Assembly (NCBI RefSeq): GCF_045689235.1 | Contig: NZ_CP136864.1 | Location: 2,294,001-2,358,000, forward strand | DNA length: 64,000 nucleotides | Reading direction: 5' to 3' | Origin: Congregibacter variabilis | GTDB lineage: Bacteria; Pseudomonadota; Gammaproteobacteria; Pseudomonadales; Halieaceae | In this document: positions 48,966 to 57,262 of the stretch, one piece after another | Layout of the letters: every line of letters begins with the position of its first letter | Numbering within the stretch: the stretch's first letter is position 1 | Position numbers and translations under genes: made by a program | Notes under the pieces: generated by a model | What the model saw: the letters and a program-made list of their open reading frames with translations, nothing else | Databases searched by the model: none | Told to the model about the DNA's origin: nothing

Positions 48966-49520
48966 GTGACCCAGCACGAATACATGTTCGTCGCGATCTC
49001 GATTGTCCTCGGCCTTGCTCTTACTCGGCTGCTGGGCCAAGTCGGCGGGCTTATCCGCGCGCACCGGCGAATAAACTTTCACTGGGCAACAGCTGTTTGG
49101 GCGTTCTGCATCCTGATCTTTATCCTGCAGATGTGGTGGGCCGGTTGGGAGCTGCGCGATTTCCAGGACTGGACCATCGTGGACTTTTTCTTTCTTGTTG
49201 CCGGCACGGTGTTTGTTTACGGCGCCGCAGAGTTGGCGCTGCCCGTCGAAGACTACGATGTAGCCAGCGATAAGGAATTGGATTTTCTCAGTCACAGTCA
49301 GTCCCTGGGTCGGATTTCCGCTGCGTCGATGCTTGCTTACTTTGCCGTCGGTCCATACTTCAACATTCGGCTACTGGGTAATGACCCGCTTTACTCAGTT
49401 ATGCTGGCGGGCGTTGGTGCACTCCTGATGCTCTGGGTCGTATTACGGCCAAACAATTTCAGTGTGATCAGCATTGTTTTTGCATTGTATGCCGCCCTGG
49501 TACTGTATTTGACTGCGTAA
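48966..49520 (+). CDS. Polytopic membrane protein of unknown function
   Basis: This 184-aa protein has five or six hydrophobic segments (MFVAISIVLGLALTRLLGQVGGLI, ATAVWAFCILIFILQMWWAGW, DFFFLVAGTVFVYGAAELAL, ISAASMLAYFAVGPYF, YSVMLAGVGALLMLWVVL, VISIVFALYAALVLYLTA). I recognise no functional motif. The start is GTG with GGAAGA upstream. It stands alone. Confidence 0.65.
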   Translation: MTQHEYMFVAISIVLGLALTRLLGQVGGLIRAHRRINFHWATAVWAFCILIFILQMWWAGWELRDFQDWTIVDFFFLVAGTVFVYGAAELALPVEDYDVASDKELDFLSHSQSLGRISAASMLAYFAVGPYFNIRLLGNDPLYSVMLAGVGALLMLWVVLRPNNFSVISIVFALYAALVLYLTA

Positions 49521-49685
49521 GAAATACCGATGGGGAATCCCCTGTGCTTGGCACTCTCTGCAAGTTGTTCGGGACATCGCTGGAGATTGCCTTCGCTCAG
49601 GATGAGACATTCATCTATGATGATCCACCGGCCGGTTCTGAGGCCCAAGCAACCATTCAAGATTTTCATCAAAGGAAGCTAAGCA

Positions 49686-50102
49686 ATGAGTAATATCCTC
49701 GGGACAGCAAGACAATTTTTTGAAGCGTGCGAAACAGGCAAGGGATGGGATGCTTGCAACGCCTTCTGCACTTCTGACGCGACGTTTTCCTCACAAACGA
49801 CTGCATTGGCTGAGATTTCTACTCTCGAAGGCTATTGTGAGTGGATGAAGGGCTTGCTAACGCCAATCCCTGATGGGCACTACGAACTAAAGTTTTTCGC
49901 CGCAGATGAGGCCGATAAATCCGTGGCAGCGTTCGCTGTGTTTCATGGCACACAAACCGGTGAGGGTGGTCCCGTGCCGCCAACAGGAAAGAGCATTGCC
50001 GGAGATTACGTTTACCACATGGAATTTGATGGTGAGCAACTTAAGCATATGACGAAGATATGGAATGACACTATTAGCCTTCAACAATTAGGTTGGGCTT
50101 GA
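49686..50102 (+). CDS. SnoaL/NTF2-like fold protein
   Basis: This 138-aa single-domain protein has the pattern of SnoaL/NTF2-like folds: an opening helix TARQFFEACETGKGWDACNAFCTSDATF, YCEWMKGLLTPIPDGHYEL, VAAFAVFHGTQTGEGGPVPPTGKSIAGDYVYHMEFDGEQLKHMTKIWND. Members include isomerases, hydrolases and binding proteins; the activity cannot be told. AAAGGAAG precedes the ATG. It lies ten bases before the flavin monooxygenase gene and may share an operon with it. Confidence 0.75.
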   Translation: MSNILGTARQFFEACETGKGWDACNAFCTSDATFSSQTTALAEISTLEGYCEWMKGLLTPIPDGHYELKFFAADEADKSVAAFAVFHGTQTGEGGPVPPTGKSIAGDYVYHMEFDGEQLKHMTKIWNDTISLQQLGWA

Positions 50103-50112
50103 AGTCCATTGC

Positions 50113-51141
50113 ATGACTAAACTCTCAGTACTTGATCTGGCCAACATCGGCGAAGGTTTCACCGCCGCCGATGCACTGGCCAATGCCCTGGACCTGGCAC
50201 AGCACGCAGAGGCTGCTGGCTATCATCGTTTCTGGCTGGCTGAGCATCATAACTTTGACGGCATTGCCAGCGCGGCCACCGCCGTGTGCATCGGTCACGT
50301 TGCCGGGGGCACCAGCACCATACGGGTGGGTGCCGGCGGCATTATGCTGCCCAACCATTCGCCCATGGTGATCGCCGAACAGTTCGGCACGCTCGCGACG
50401 TTGTTTCCCGGTCGCATCGACCTCGGCCTTGGCCGGGCGCCGGGGACCGACCAAAACACCCTGCGGGCGCTGCGCCGTGGGGCGGACTCGGCGGAGCATT
50501 TTCCCCAGGACGTGATGGAGTTGCGCAGCTTGCTAGGGCCCCCGCAGGAGCAACAGTCGGTCCGTGCTATCCCCGGCGAAAACACCAATGTGCCGCTGTG
50601 GATACTCGGGTCCAGCCTGTTCGGCGCGCAGCTCGGTGCAGCACTGGGTCTGCCCTATGCCTTCGCGTCGCATTTTGCGCCCCAGGCGCTCATGCAGGCA
50701 GTGCAAATCTACCGGGAGCGCTTTGAGCCTTCAGAGCAGCTTGCCAAACCTTATGTGATGATCGGCTGCAACGTGATTGTTGCCGACACAGAGGAGGAGG
50801 CAAAGAGGCTCTTCACCTCGTCACAGCAGACCTTTACCCGTATGGTGCGCGGCGGTCGTGGCAAGCTGCCTCCACCGATCGACGATATAGAGACCTTCTG
50901 GTCGAGTGCCGAAAAAGCACAGGTGTCATCAATGCTGGCCTGCTCGTTTTATGGCTCCCCGGAGACGATTGTGGAAAAAATCCAACCATTGATCGACGCC
51001 ACCGGCGCAAACGAGCTCATGGTCTCGGCTGCCGTCTGGGACCACAAGGCACGCGTGCGTTCCTTTGAACTGCTCGCTCAGGCCATGGCCATGGGACAGA
51101 AAGCAAACGAAGGAGCGAACCTTAGGAAGCTTGCTTCCTAA
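50113..51141 (+). CDS. Luciferase-like flavin-dependent monooxygenase (LLM class, MsnO8-like)
   Basis: This 342-aa protein is of the bacterial luciferase-like group. Blocks: KLSVLDLANIGEGFTAADALANALDLAQHAEAAGYHRFWLAEHHNFDGIASAATAV, IRVGAGGIMLPNHSPMVIAEQFGTLATLFPGRIDLGLGRAPGTDQNTLRALRR, and GSPETIVEKIQPLIDATGANELMV. It would use reduced FMN and O2; the substrate is unknown. Its last codons and stop lie in a perfect inverted repeat (51119-51144). Confidence 0.9.
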   Translation: MTKLSVLDLANIGEGFTAADALANALDLAQHAEAAGYHRFWLAEHHNFDGIASAATAVCIGHVAGGTSTIRVGAGGIMLPNHSPMVIAEQFGTLATLFPGRIDLGLGRAPGTDQNTLRALRRGADSAEHFPQDVMELRSLLGPPQEQQSVRAIPGENTNVPLWILGSSLFGAQLGAALGLPYAFASHFAPQALMQAVQIYRERFEPSEQLAKPYVMIGCNVIVADTEEEAKRLFTSSQQTFTRMVRGGRGKLPPPIDDIETFWSSAEKAQVSSMLACSFYGSPETIVEKIQPLIDATGANELMVSAAVWDHKARVRSFELLAQAMAMGQKANEGANLRKLAS

Positions 51142-51144
51142 GGT
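51119..51144. repeat. Perfect 12-bp-arm inverted repeat across a stop codon
   Basis: ACCTTAGGAAGC (51119-51130) and GCTTCCTAAGGT (51133-51144) are exact complements around TT. The stem covers the last seven codons and the TAA of the flavin monooxygenase gene and lies 22 bases before the convergent amidohydrolase stop. It could stop transcription from both sides, although neither side has a T-run. Confidence 0.7.
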
Positions 51145-51165
51145 CACAATACCCGAAGCTTCAGT

Positions 51166-53109
51166 CTAAGCAGCGCGCAGCGCCCTACCGAGCGTTTCTG
51201 CGCCCAATGCCTGGGTGAACTGCCCATCTTCCCAGACCAGCTGCCCCCGGATCATGACTTCGCGCACGATAGCCGGTGGCCGATTCACCATCTGGTGATG
51301 GCCAAACAAATCACGATAAATGTATTCCCGAGTGTCGTTGCAATCCCAGTCTCTTAGCACCTCTGGATCAATCAACACCATATCTGCCTGCGCACCTAAA
51401 TCCAGCGTGCCGACATCAATGTTGAAAAACTCAGCCGGCTCGCGGGTCAGGCGTTTGACCATCTTGGCGACCATTGCGTCACCTTGCTGCTGGGCAAGCT
51501 TAAGAGACATGAGATTGCCGTCAAAAAACGCCATGTTCGTCAGATGGGCACCGGAATCGTTAAAGCCCGGCAGCGCCTGAGGGTGCATGAGGTAATCCAT
51601 CGTCGCGCGGTTGTCGATATTGGAGACGTCCGCCCAGTAGCGAAAGCTCTTGTCGTAGCGACGCATCAAAAACAACATAAAGTCTGCATCGTCTTCGGGA
51701 CGCTGCTCCAGCGAGCTAAACGCCTCACGCTCGGCATCTGACCGGGCTTGTGCCGCGTCACCGTCCATAAACGCAAGCAAGCGCTGATGCACCTGATCAA
51801 AACGCTCGCCGTCCCAGTCAGCGACCGGCGCACCGTCAAAGACCAGGCGATGCAGATCACGAATCACCAGATGATCAGGCATACCCATCTTTGCCTTAAA
51901 ACTTGCCCAGTCGCCACCGGTTCGTCCGTGCATCCAGTCGCTCTTGAACTGCTCTACCCACACAGGGTCGTGCATGAGCGCATGACGTCCCTCGGCATCG
52001 TCGTACTCAAGGGCAATAAGCTGCGCTGTTGATGGCAGTTCTTCGTAGAGCGGACTTACGATGCCATCGGACCAGACGCGAAAATTGGTGCCCAGCGCCT
52101 GAAAATGCAGACTGCCCTTGAACAGCCAGCTGTTCATCAGTTTGGCAAAGCCCAAAAAGGCCTTTGTCGCACGCGGCGCTAACACCAACTCCATAGCCGA
52201 TAAGGCAGACACTTTGAGCGTCTTTTTAAACAAACGACCGCTGGTGAGCGTGAAATACAGCAGCGCCGTAGCTCGGTTCTCGATAATCGGAGTGGTCTGC
52301 CAAACGCGATCGTATTTGCGCACGACTTTGAGCAAGCGGCGCAACTCCTTAAAACTGGCAAACTGCGTGGGGATACGTTTATCCGTGTGTGGCTCGTTAG
52401 CCAGATAATGGAAGGGCAGCCCGTCGGTAGACAGGCCCAGATAGCCCTGCTGCATGGCCCGCTCAAGCACGGACTCCATCTCCTTGAATTCCTGCTCAGT
52501 GGGGTCGCGGCTGATCGCGGCCTCCATACCCATGACTTCCACCCGAAGCATCGAATGCGGCACAAAAGCACCCACATTGGGCCCCAGAGGCATGTGTGAG
52601 AAATGGTCCATATAGCCACCGGTGTCAGACCAGCTAATAGCGTCAACGCACTTGCGCAGTACCGGCTTGGGAATGTTCTCTACGCGCGTAAAGCAATCAA
52701 CGATGGGGTCCTGACCACTGTCATCGCGCTGATGGCCAAAACAGGTCCCCAGGCTGCAATTCCCGAAAAGCACCGTGGTGGTGCCATGGCGGACCACTTC
52801 GGTGAGACGCGGATCCAGGTCAACCTCAAGATCAAGATGCGTATGGATGTCCAAAAGACCGGGCATCAACCACTGGCCGCTGGCATCAACAATGCGCCGC
52901 GCGGGTGCCTCGGGGAGTGCGGTGCCCTTTGCCGCTATGCGACCGCGGCGAACAGCAATATCCATGCGACGGGGGGCATCACCGCTTCCATCAAATACCG
53001 TGGCATTTCTAAACAAGACGTCCCAGGCAAAGTCATCGACCTTGTCCTGCCACTCCTTGTCGGCGATCTCGCCTGTTTCGTTCTGCCCGTCCTGATCAAC
53101 CAACTGCAC
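51166..53109 (-). CDS. D-aminoacylase-like amidohydrolase
   Basis: This 647-aa protein of the N-acyl-D-amino-acid deacylase branch of the amidohydrolases is cytoplasmic (no signal peptide). The metal HxH is in MPGLLDIHTHLDLEVDLDPRLTEVVRHGTTTVLFGNCSLG, the glycine-rich LGLSTDGLPFHYLANEPHTD follows, and the C-terminal part has NDSGAHLTNMAFFDGN and VGTLDLGAQADMVLIDPEVL. It is longer than typical D-aminoacylases (about 480-530 aa), with extra sequence in the middle. The start is GTG, with a strong AAAGGAG seven bases upstream. Confidence 0.85.
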   Translation of the reverse strand: MQLVDQDGQNETGEIADKEWQDKVDDFAWDVLFRNATVFDGSGDAPRRMDIAVRRGRIAAKGTALPEAPARRIVDASGQWLMPGLLDIHTHLDLEVDLDPRLTEVVRHGTTTVLFGNCSLGTCFGHQRDDSGQDPIVDCFTRVENIPKPVLRKCVDAISWSDTGGYMDHFSHMPLGPNVGAFVPHSMLRVEVMGMEAAISRDPTEQEFKEMESVLERAMQQGYLGLSTDGLPFHYLANEPHTDKRIPTQFASFKELRRLLKVVRKYDRVWQTTPIIENRATALLYFTLTSGRLFKKTLKVSALSAMELVLAPRATKAFLGFAKLMNSWLFKGSLHFQALGTNFRVWSDGIVSPLYEELPSTAQLIALEYDDAEGRHALMHDPVWVEQFKSDWMHGRTGGDWASFKAKMGMPDHLVIRDLHRLVFDGAPVADWDGERFDQVHQRLLAFMDGDAAQARSDAEREAFSSLEQRPEDDADFMLFLMRRYDKSFRYWADVSNIDNRATMDYLMHPQALPGFNDSGAHLTNMAFFDGNLMSLKLAQQQGDAMVAKMVKRLTREPAEFFNIDVGTLDLGAQADMVLIDPEVLRDWDCNDTREYIYRDLFGHHQMVNRPPAIVREVMIRGQLVWEDGQFTQALGAETLGRALRAA

Positions 53110-53222
53110 TTGCTATCTCCTTTAAATTCGTTACGGACGATCCTTGCCGTGAGAGCTCAGAAGGGTAACCATGCTGCGGGTGCAAGCCAAGCCTATTCCA
53201 CCGCTGAATTTTCGGAGCGACA

Positions 53223-54692
53223 ATGCCTATCCCCTTTGACAACAGCTTTGCCGCGCTGGGTTCGCCTTTTAGCAGCGCTCAAGAGCCGGACCCGGTAAAA
53301 AATCCCGCGCTTATCACGATCAACGAGCCCCTCGCCAGGCAACTGCAAATCGACCCCAAATGGCTGGAATCCTCGGTCGGCATTGATGTTTTAGCCGGCA
53401 ATCGCATCGCCGAGGGCTCAGAGCCTGTCGCCGCAGCCTACGCGGGTCACCAGTTTGGACACTTCAACCCCCAACTGGGCGATGGCCGGGCCGTGCTCCT
53501 TGGCGAAATTCTGGACAAAAACGGACATCGTTACGACTTGCAGCTCAAGGGCAGCGGACGAACCCCCTGGTCTCGAGGTGGTGATGGGCGCTCCCCGATC
53601 GGCCCTGTGCTACGCGAATACATTGTCAGCGAGGCCATGGCGGCGCTTGGCGTGCCCTCAACGCGAGCACTGGCAGCGGTGACCACCGGGGAGCGCGTGG
53701 TACGCGATGGCATCGCCCCCGGCGCAGTTCTTGCCCGCGTCGCTTCCAGCCATATCCGGGTCGGAACAATGCAGTACTTTGCTGCGCGCGAGGATCGGCA
53801 GTCTCTGGCAACCCTGGTCGATTACATACTCCAGCGTCACTACCCGGAGCGTCTGGGCGCCGACAACGCTGCAGTAGCACTCCTTGAAGCGGTAATCGAA
53901 GCCCAGGCAAAACTCATAGCCCGCTGGCAGCTGCTGGGCTTTGTGCATGGCGTTATGAATACCGACAATATGTTGCTGTGCGGAGAAACCGTGGACTACG
54001 GACCCTGCGCCTTTATGGAGGAGTTTCACCCCGAAACGCTGTTTAGCTCCATCGATCAGCAAGGCCGCTATGCCTACTGTAACCAGCCGGGTATCGCCCA
54101 GTGGAACCTGTCGCGCCTGGCCGAAACATTGCTACCGTTGATCCATGAGGACACCGATACCGCGGTAACCCATGCCAAAACGGCCCTTCAGCGCTTCCCC
54201 GGGATCTTTGAGGCCGCCTATCAGACAGGTCTTGCAGACAAACTGGGCCTGAGCGATATGAACGAGTCCGATAATGCTCTGGCAGACGCGCTCTTTAGCG
54301 CACTTCAGGAAGATCAAGCCGACTTTACACTGGCGTTCCGATTTTTAGCCGACCAGGTCAATCCGGGTGCCAAGAATACGGGGGCAGGCGAGCTGTTCTC
54401 CCCCGGCCAGAAACTACTGGAATGGCTGCCTCGCTGGATGCAACGCCAGCAGGTCGAAAGCGCTGACCCCCAAGAGCGGCAAAAGAGAATGTTTGCGGCA
54501 AGCCCGGCATTCATACCACGCAACCACCTTATTCAGCGCGCGATTGAAGACGGCGAGAACGGTGACTATGCGCTGTTCCATCGTTTAGTGGCCCGCCTTG
54601 CTGATTCGGTGAGCTACAGCAGTATTGATCACGACCTGGCGCTGCCGGCCAAGCCTCAGGAGCGGGTAACGCGCACCTTCTGCGGGACCTGA
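53223..54692 (+). CDS. selO: SelO protein adenylyltransferase (AMPylase)
   Basis: This 489-aa homologue of E. coli YdiU/SelO (478 aa) is a pseudokinase-fold enzyme that attaches AMP to serine, threonine or tyrosine of target proteins. Conserved blocks: AYAGHQFGHFNPQLGDGRAVLLGEI, QLKGSGRTPWSRGGDGRSPIGPVLREYIVSEAM, and VHGVMNTDNMLLCGETVDYGPCAFMEEF, containing the catalytic N and D residues. The protein ends in FCGT. A cysteine third from the end is also present in the E. coli protein, where it is redox-active. The start is ATG. Confidence 0.95.
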   Translation: MPIPFDNSFAALGSPFSSAQEPDPVKNPALITINEPLARQLQIDPKWLESSVGIDVLAGNRIAEGSEPVAAAYAGHQFGHFNPQLGDGRAVLLGEILDKNGHRYDLQLKGSGRTPWSRGGDGRSPIGPVLREYIVSEAMAALGVPSTRALAAVTTGERVVRDGIAPGAVLARVASSHIRVGTMQYFAAREDRQSLATLVDYILQRHYPERLGADNAAVALLEAVIEAQAKLIARWQLLGFVHGVMNTDNMLLCGETVDYGPCAFMEEFHPETLFSSIDQQGRYAYCNQPGIAQWNLSRLAETLLPLIHEDTDTAVTHAKTALQRFPGIFEAAYQTGLADKLGLSDMNESDNALADALFSALQEDQADFTLAFRFLADQVNPGAKNTGAGELFSPGQKLLEWLPRWMQRQQVESADPQERQKRMFAASPAFIPRNHLIQRAIEDGENGDYALFHRLVARLADSVSYSSIDHDLALPAKPQERVTRTFCGT

Positions 54693-54759
54693 GGCCACGC
54701 GCGCCGTATAATCGGGAACCAGACATCCGCCCAATCCCCAATCTTGAAAGGCAGCTGCG

Positions 54760-56385
54760 TTGAGCATCGAATTTTTTGGTAAGACCCTATCCGGCCACTT
54801 CACAATTCCCTCGGGAATCGTGACCACCGCACCGTCAATCATCCAGTACTTTTTTGACCATGTGCCGCAGCTCGGCGTCATCACCACAAAAAGTATTGGT
54901 TTAGCGCCGCGCGCGGGCAACCGCGAGCCGGTTTACTCTCAGTACGCACCGGGGTGCTTTGTGAACGCCGTGGGCCTCACCAATCCCGGCGCAGAAGCGG
55001 CTCTGGCCGGCATACGGGACCTCAAAGTCCCCGCCGATCGCTTTTTACTGACCTCAATATTCGGCGGTAGCGTCGAAGAGTTTGTAGAGGTCGCAAAGCT
55101 ATTGGCCCCGTTCTCCGATGGCTTGGAACTCAACCTTTCCTGCCCCCACGCCAGCGGTTATGGCATGGCCATGGGACAGGACCCGGTGGTGGTCGCCCAG
55201 ATCGTCGCCGCAGTGAAGGCCGCAGTAGATGTGCCCGTGATTCCCAAATTAACGCCGAACACGCCGGACATTGGCGCCATCGCCAAGGCTGCAGCTGACG
55301 CCGGAGCAGACGGCTTCTGTGCCATCAATACAGTGGGGCCCGGCTATACCTCCTCTCACGGCGAGCCGGTGTTATCGAATGGCGTCGGCGGCATGTCCGG
55401 CAAAGGCGTACTGCCTATTGCGCTTAAGTGCATTCGCGAGATCCGCGAAGTCAGCGACCTGCCTATTGTCGGCTGCGGAGGATTCTCCAGTGCATCAGAT
55501 GTCGACGAGGCTTTTAAAGCGGGCGCTGATGTGATCGGCGTGGGGTCTGCGCTTACCGGCATGAATAGCGAAGAGATCGGTAGCTATTTCTTGCAGATCG
55601 AAAAAGACCTTGAGCGCCGCACAGACTTTGCCGAGGCAATGATTCGCTACGACATCGACATGAAGTTTGAGCCCGTCACGCTGGTAGAAAACAAGCGCGT
55701 TTGCGAAGACATTGCCCTGCTCACCTTTGACCGACCCATCAACATTCAGGCCGGGGAATTCATCTATTTATGGATACCGGGCTTGGGCGAAAAGCCGTTC
55801 TCGGCCCTTGTGGACAACCCTTTCACCCTTGTGGTGATTGATGTGGGCCAATTTACCCATGCCTTGATGGACTTACCAATCGGCACCGAGGCCTATGTGC
55901 GGGGCCCCCACGGCGTTCCCGTGGCGCCGCCGGAAGGCGCACACATCATGGCCGTAGCGGGCGGAACGGGGCTGGCGGCGGTGTATCAAATTGCGCGGGA
56001 TTTTGGCAACTCAGAGTTTTTTGTGGGAGCACGCAGCGAAGACCGCCTGTACTTTTTAGACGAATGCGCCGAAGTCGCCGAGCTGCACGTAGCCACTGAC
56101 GATGGCAGCCGCGGGTATCACGGCCGGGTGACCGAGATGCTACGCGAGCGCTTGGACGGTATGAGCGAAGAAGAACTGCAACAGCTGGTGTTCTACAACT
56201 GCGGACCCGAGCCCATGGTGCGGGCAGCCATTGCCGTACAGCGCGACTTTGTCAAAGAAGAACAAATACTTAGCGCCGTGGATTACATGACCAAGTGCGG
56301 CGTTGGCATCTGTGGTGCCTGCGCGACGCCAGACGGACGCCGCATCTGCGTAGACGGCCCGTTTTTGAGCGATCTGAACCCCTAA
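54760..56385 (+). CDS. Dihydroorotate dehydrogenase-like and PyrK-like domains fused in one protein
   Basis: The protein has 541 aa. Residues 1-300 are a class 1 dihydroorotate dehydrogenase-type TIM barrel (NAVGLTNPGAEAAL, LELNLSCPHASGYGMAMGQDP, PVIPKLTPNTPDI, FCAINTVGPGY, VGCGGFSSASDVDEAFKAGADVIGVGSAL). Residues about 310-541 are a PyrK-like FAD/NAD reductase with a C-terminal [2Fe-2S] site at C513, C518, C521 and C530. In class 1B enzymes these are separate PyrD and PyrK subunits and electrons go to NAD; here they are one chain. Gammaproteobacteria usually use the quinone-linked class 2 enzyme, so this may be an extra or replacement enzyme, or one acting on another pyrimidine-like substrate. 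TTG start with AAAGG upstream. Confidence 0.87.
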   Translation: MSIEFFGKTLSGHFTIPSGIVTTAPSIIQYFFDHVPQLGVITTKSIGLAPRAGNREPVYSQYAPGCFVNAVGLTNPGAEAALAGIRDLKVPADRFLLTSIFGGSVEEFVEVAKLLAPFSDGLELNLSCPHASGYGMAMGQDPVVVAQIVAAVKAAVDVPVIPKLTPNTPDIGAIAKAAADAGADGFCAINTVGPGYTSSHGEPVLSNGVGGMSGKGVLPIALKCIREIREVSDLPIVGCGGFSSASDVDEAFKAGADVIGVGSALTGMNSEEIGSYFLQIEKDLERRTDFAEAMIRYDIDMKFEPVTLVENKRVCEDIALLTFDRPINIQAGEFIYLWIPGLGEKPFSALVDNPFTLVVIDVGQFTHALMDLPIGTEAYVRGPHGVPVAPPEGAHIMAVAGGTGLAAVYQIARDFGNSEFFVGARSEDRLYFLDECAEVAELHVATDDGSRGYHGRVTEMLRERLDGMSEEELQQLVFYNCGPEPMVRAAIAVQRDFVKEEQILSAVDYMTKCGVGICGACATPDGRRICVDGPFLSDLNP

Positions 56386-56414
56386 GCAGCCCCCGGTGTT
56401 TAACCGCTAAAAAC

Positions 56415-56474
56415 TTTACCTAGATCAAGGTAAAACCAATCTCCAAAGACTAGTCTCAAGGTGGATTAGTCTTT
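56415..56474. promoter_or_regulatory. Two inverted repeats upstream of the LolCDE-like operon
   Basis: TTTACCT and AGGTAAA (56415-56434) pair around AGATCA, and AAAGACTA (56445-56452) pairs with TAGTCTTT (56467-56474) around 14 bases. The second ends two bases before the GGAG ribosome site of the next gene. They may be regulator binding sites or an mRNA leader structure; I recognise no known operator. Confidence 0.5.
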
Positions 56475-56485
56475 TGGAGACTTGC

Positions 56486-57262
56486 GTGCGCTATCTACTG
56501 GTCCTTGTTCTTTGGATTCCCACACTGGGTTTTGCACAGGACTCTGTACAGGACTCTGTACAGGACTCTTTAAAGGACTCTGCCCGAGACATTGTCAAAG
56601 CGGCTGTGGAGCATTTTCGTGGCACCAGCTCCCGCGGCGAAATGAGCATGACTATCCATCGGCCCGATTGGGAACGAACAATGGCCATGTCTGTGCTCAC
56701 GGCGGGCGATGACCGCAGCCTTGTTCGGGTGCTAGAACCGGTTCGCGATGCCGGCAATGGCACCCTGTCTGTCGACGGCAATATGTGGACCTACACACCA
56801 AAAATCAATCGCGTCATCAAAATCCCTGCTTCGATGATGAATCAGAACTGGATGGGCAGTGACTTCTCCAACCGGGATGTATCGCGCAGCGCCGACATTA
56901 TTGACCAGTACACCCATGAACTACGCCAAACCCGCCAGGACGGCGAGCACAGAATTTATAAGATCAAGTCTGTACCGCTGCCAGAAGCCGCGGTGGTTTG
57001 GGGTCACGAGGAGCTGACCATCCGCGATGACTGGGTACTCCTGGAGCACGCCTTCTACGATCAGGATGGGGCCTTGGTAAAATCTCTGGAGACCACACAG
57101 ATCCGTGAGTTCTCCGGTCGCCCGGTCGCCTCGGTCATGCGTATGACGCGCACGGACAACGAGCACGAATGGACCGAGATGCGCACACGTGATTTAGCCT
57201 TTGACGTGCCGCTTTCCGATGCGCAGTTCACTCTCTCCAATCTCCGTAATCCTCGCAGATGA
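56486..57262 (+). CDS. Outer-membrane lipoprotein-sorting-type periplasmic protein (LolA-like fold)
   Basis: This protein of about 258 aa has a signal peptide (MRYLLVLVLWIPTLGFAQ) and the pattern of the outer-membrane lipoprotein-sorting family (SRGEMSMTIHRPDWERTMAMSVLTAGDDRSLVRVLEPVRDAGNGTLSVDGNMWTYTPKINRVIKIPASMMNQNWMGSDFSNRD). These are LolA/LolB-like convex beta folds that carry a lipid or lipoprotein across the periplasm. After the signal it has a QDSV-QDSV-QDSL-KDS repeat encoded by a 12-bp tandem repeat. GTG at 56486 is chosen because GGAG lies six bases upstream. Its stop overlaps the next start (ATGA). Confidence 0.88.
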   Translation: MRYLLVLVLWIPTLGFAQDSVQDSVQDSLKDSARDIVKAAVEHFRGTSSRGEMSMTIHRPDWERTMAMSVLTAGDDRSLVRVLEPVRDAGNGTLSVDGNMWTYTPKINRVIKIPASMMNQNWMGSDFSNRDVSRSADIIDQYTHELRQTRQDGEHRIYKIKSVPLPEAAVVWGHEELTIRDDWVLLEHAFYDQDGALVKSLETTQIREFSGRPVASVMRMTRTDNEHEWTEMRTRDLAFDVPLSDAQFTLSNLRNPRR

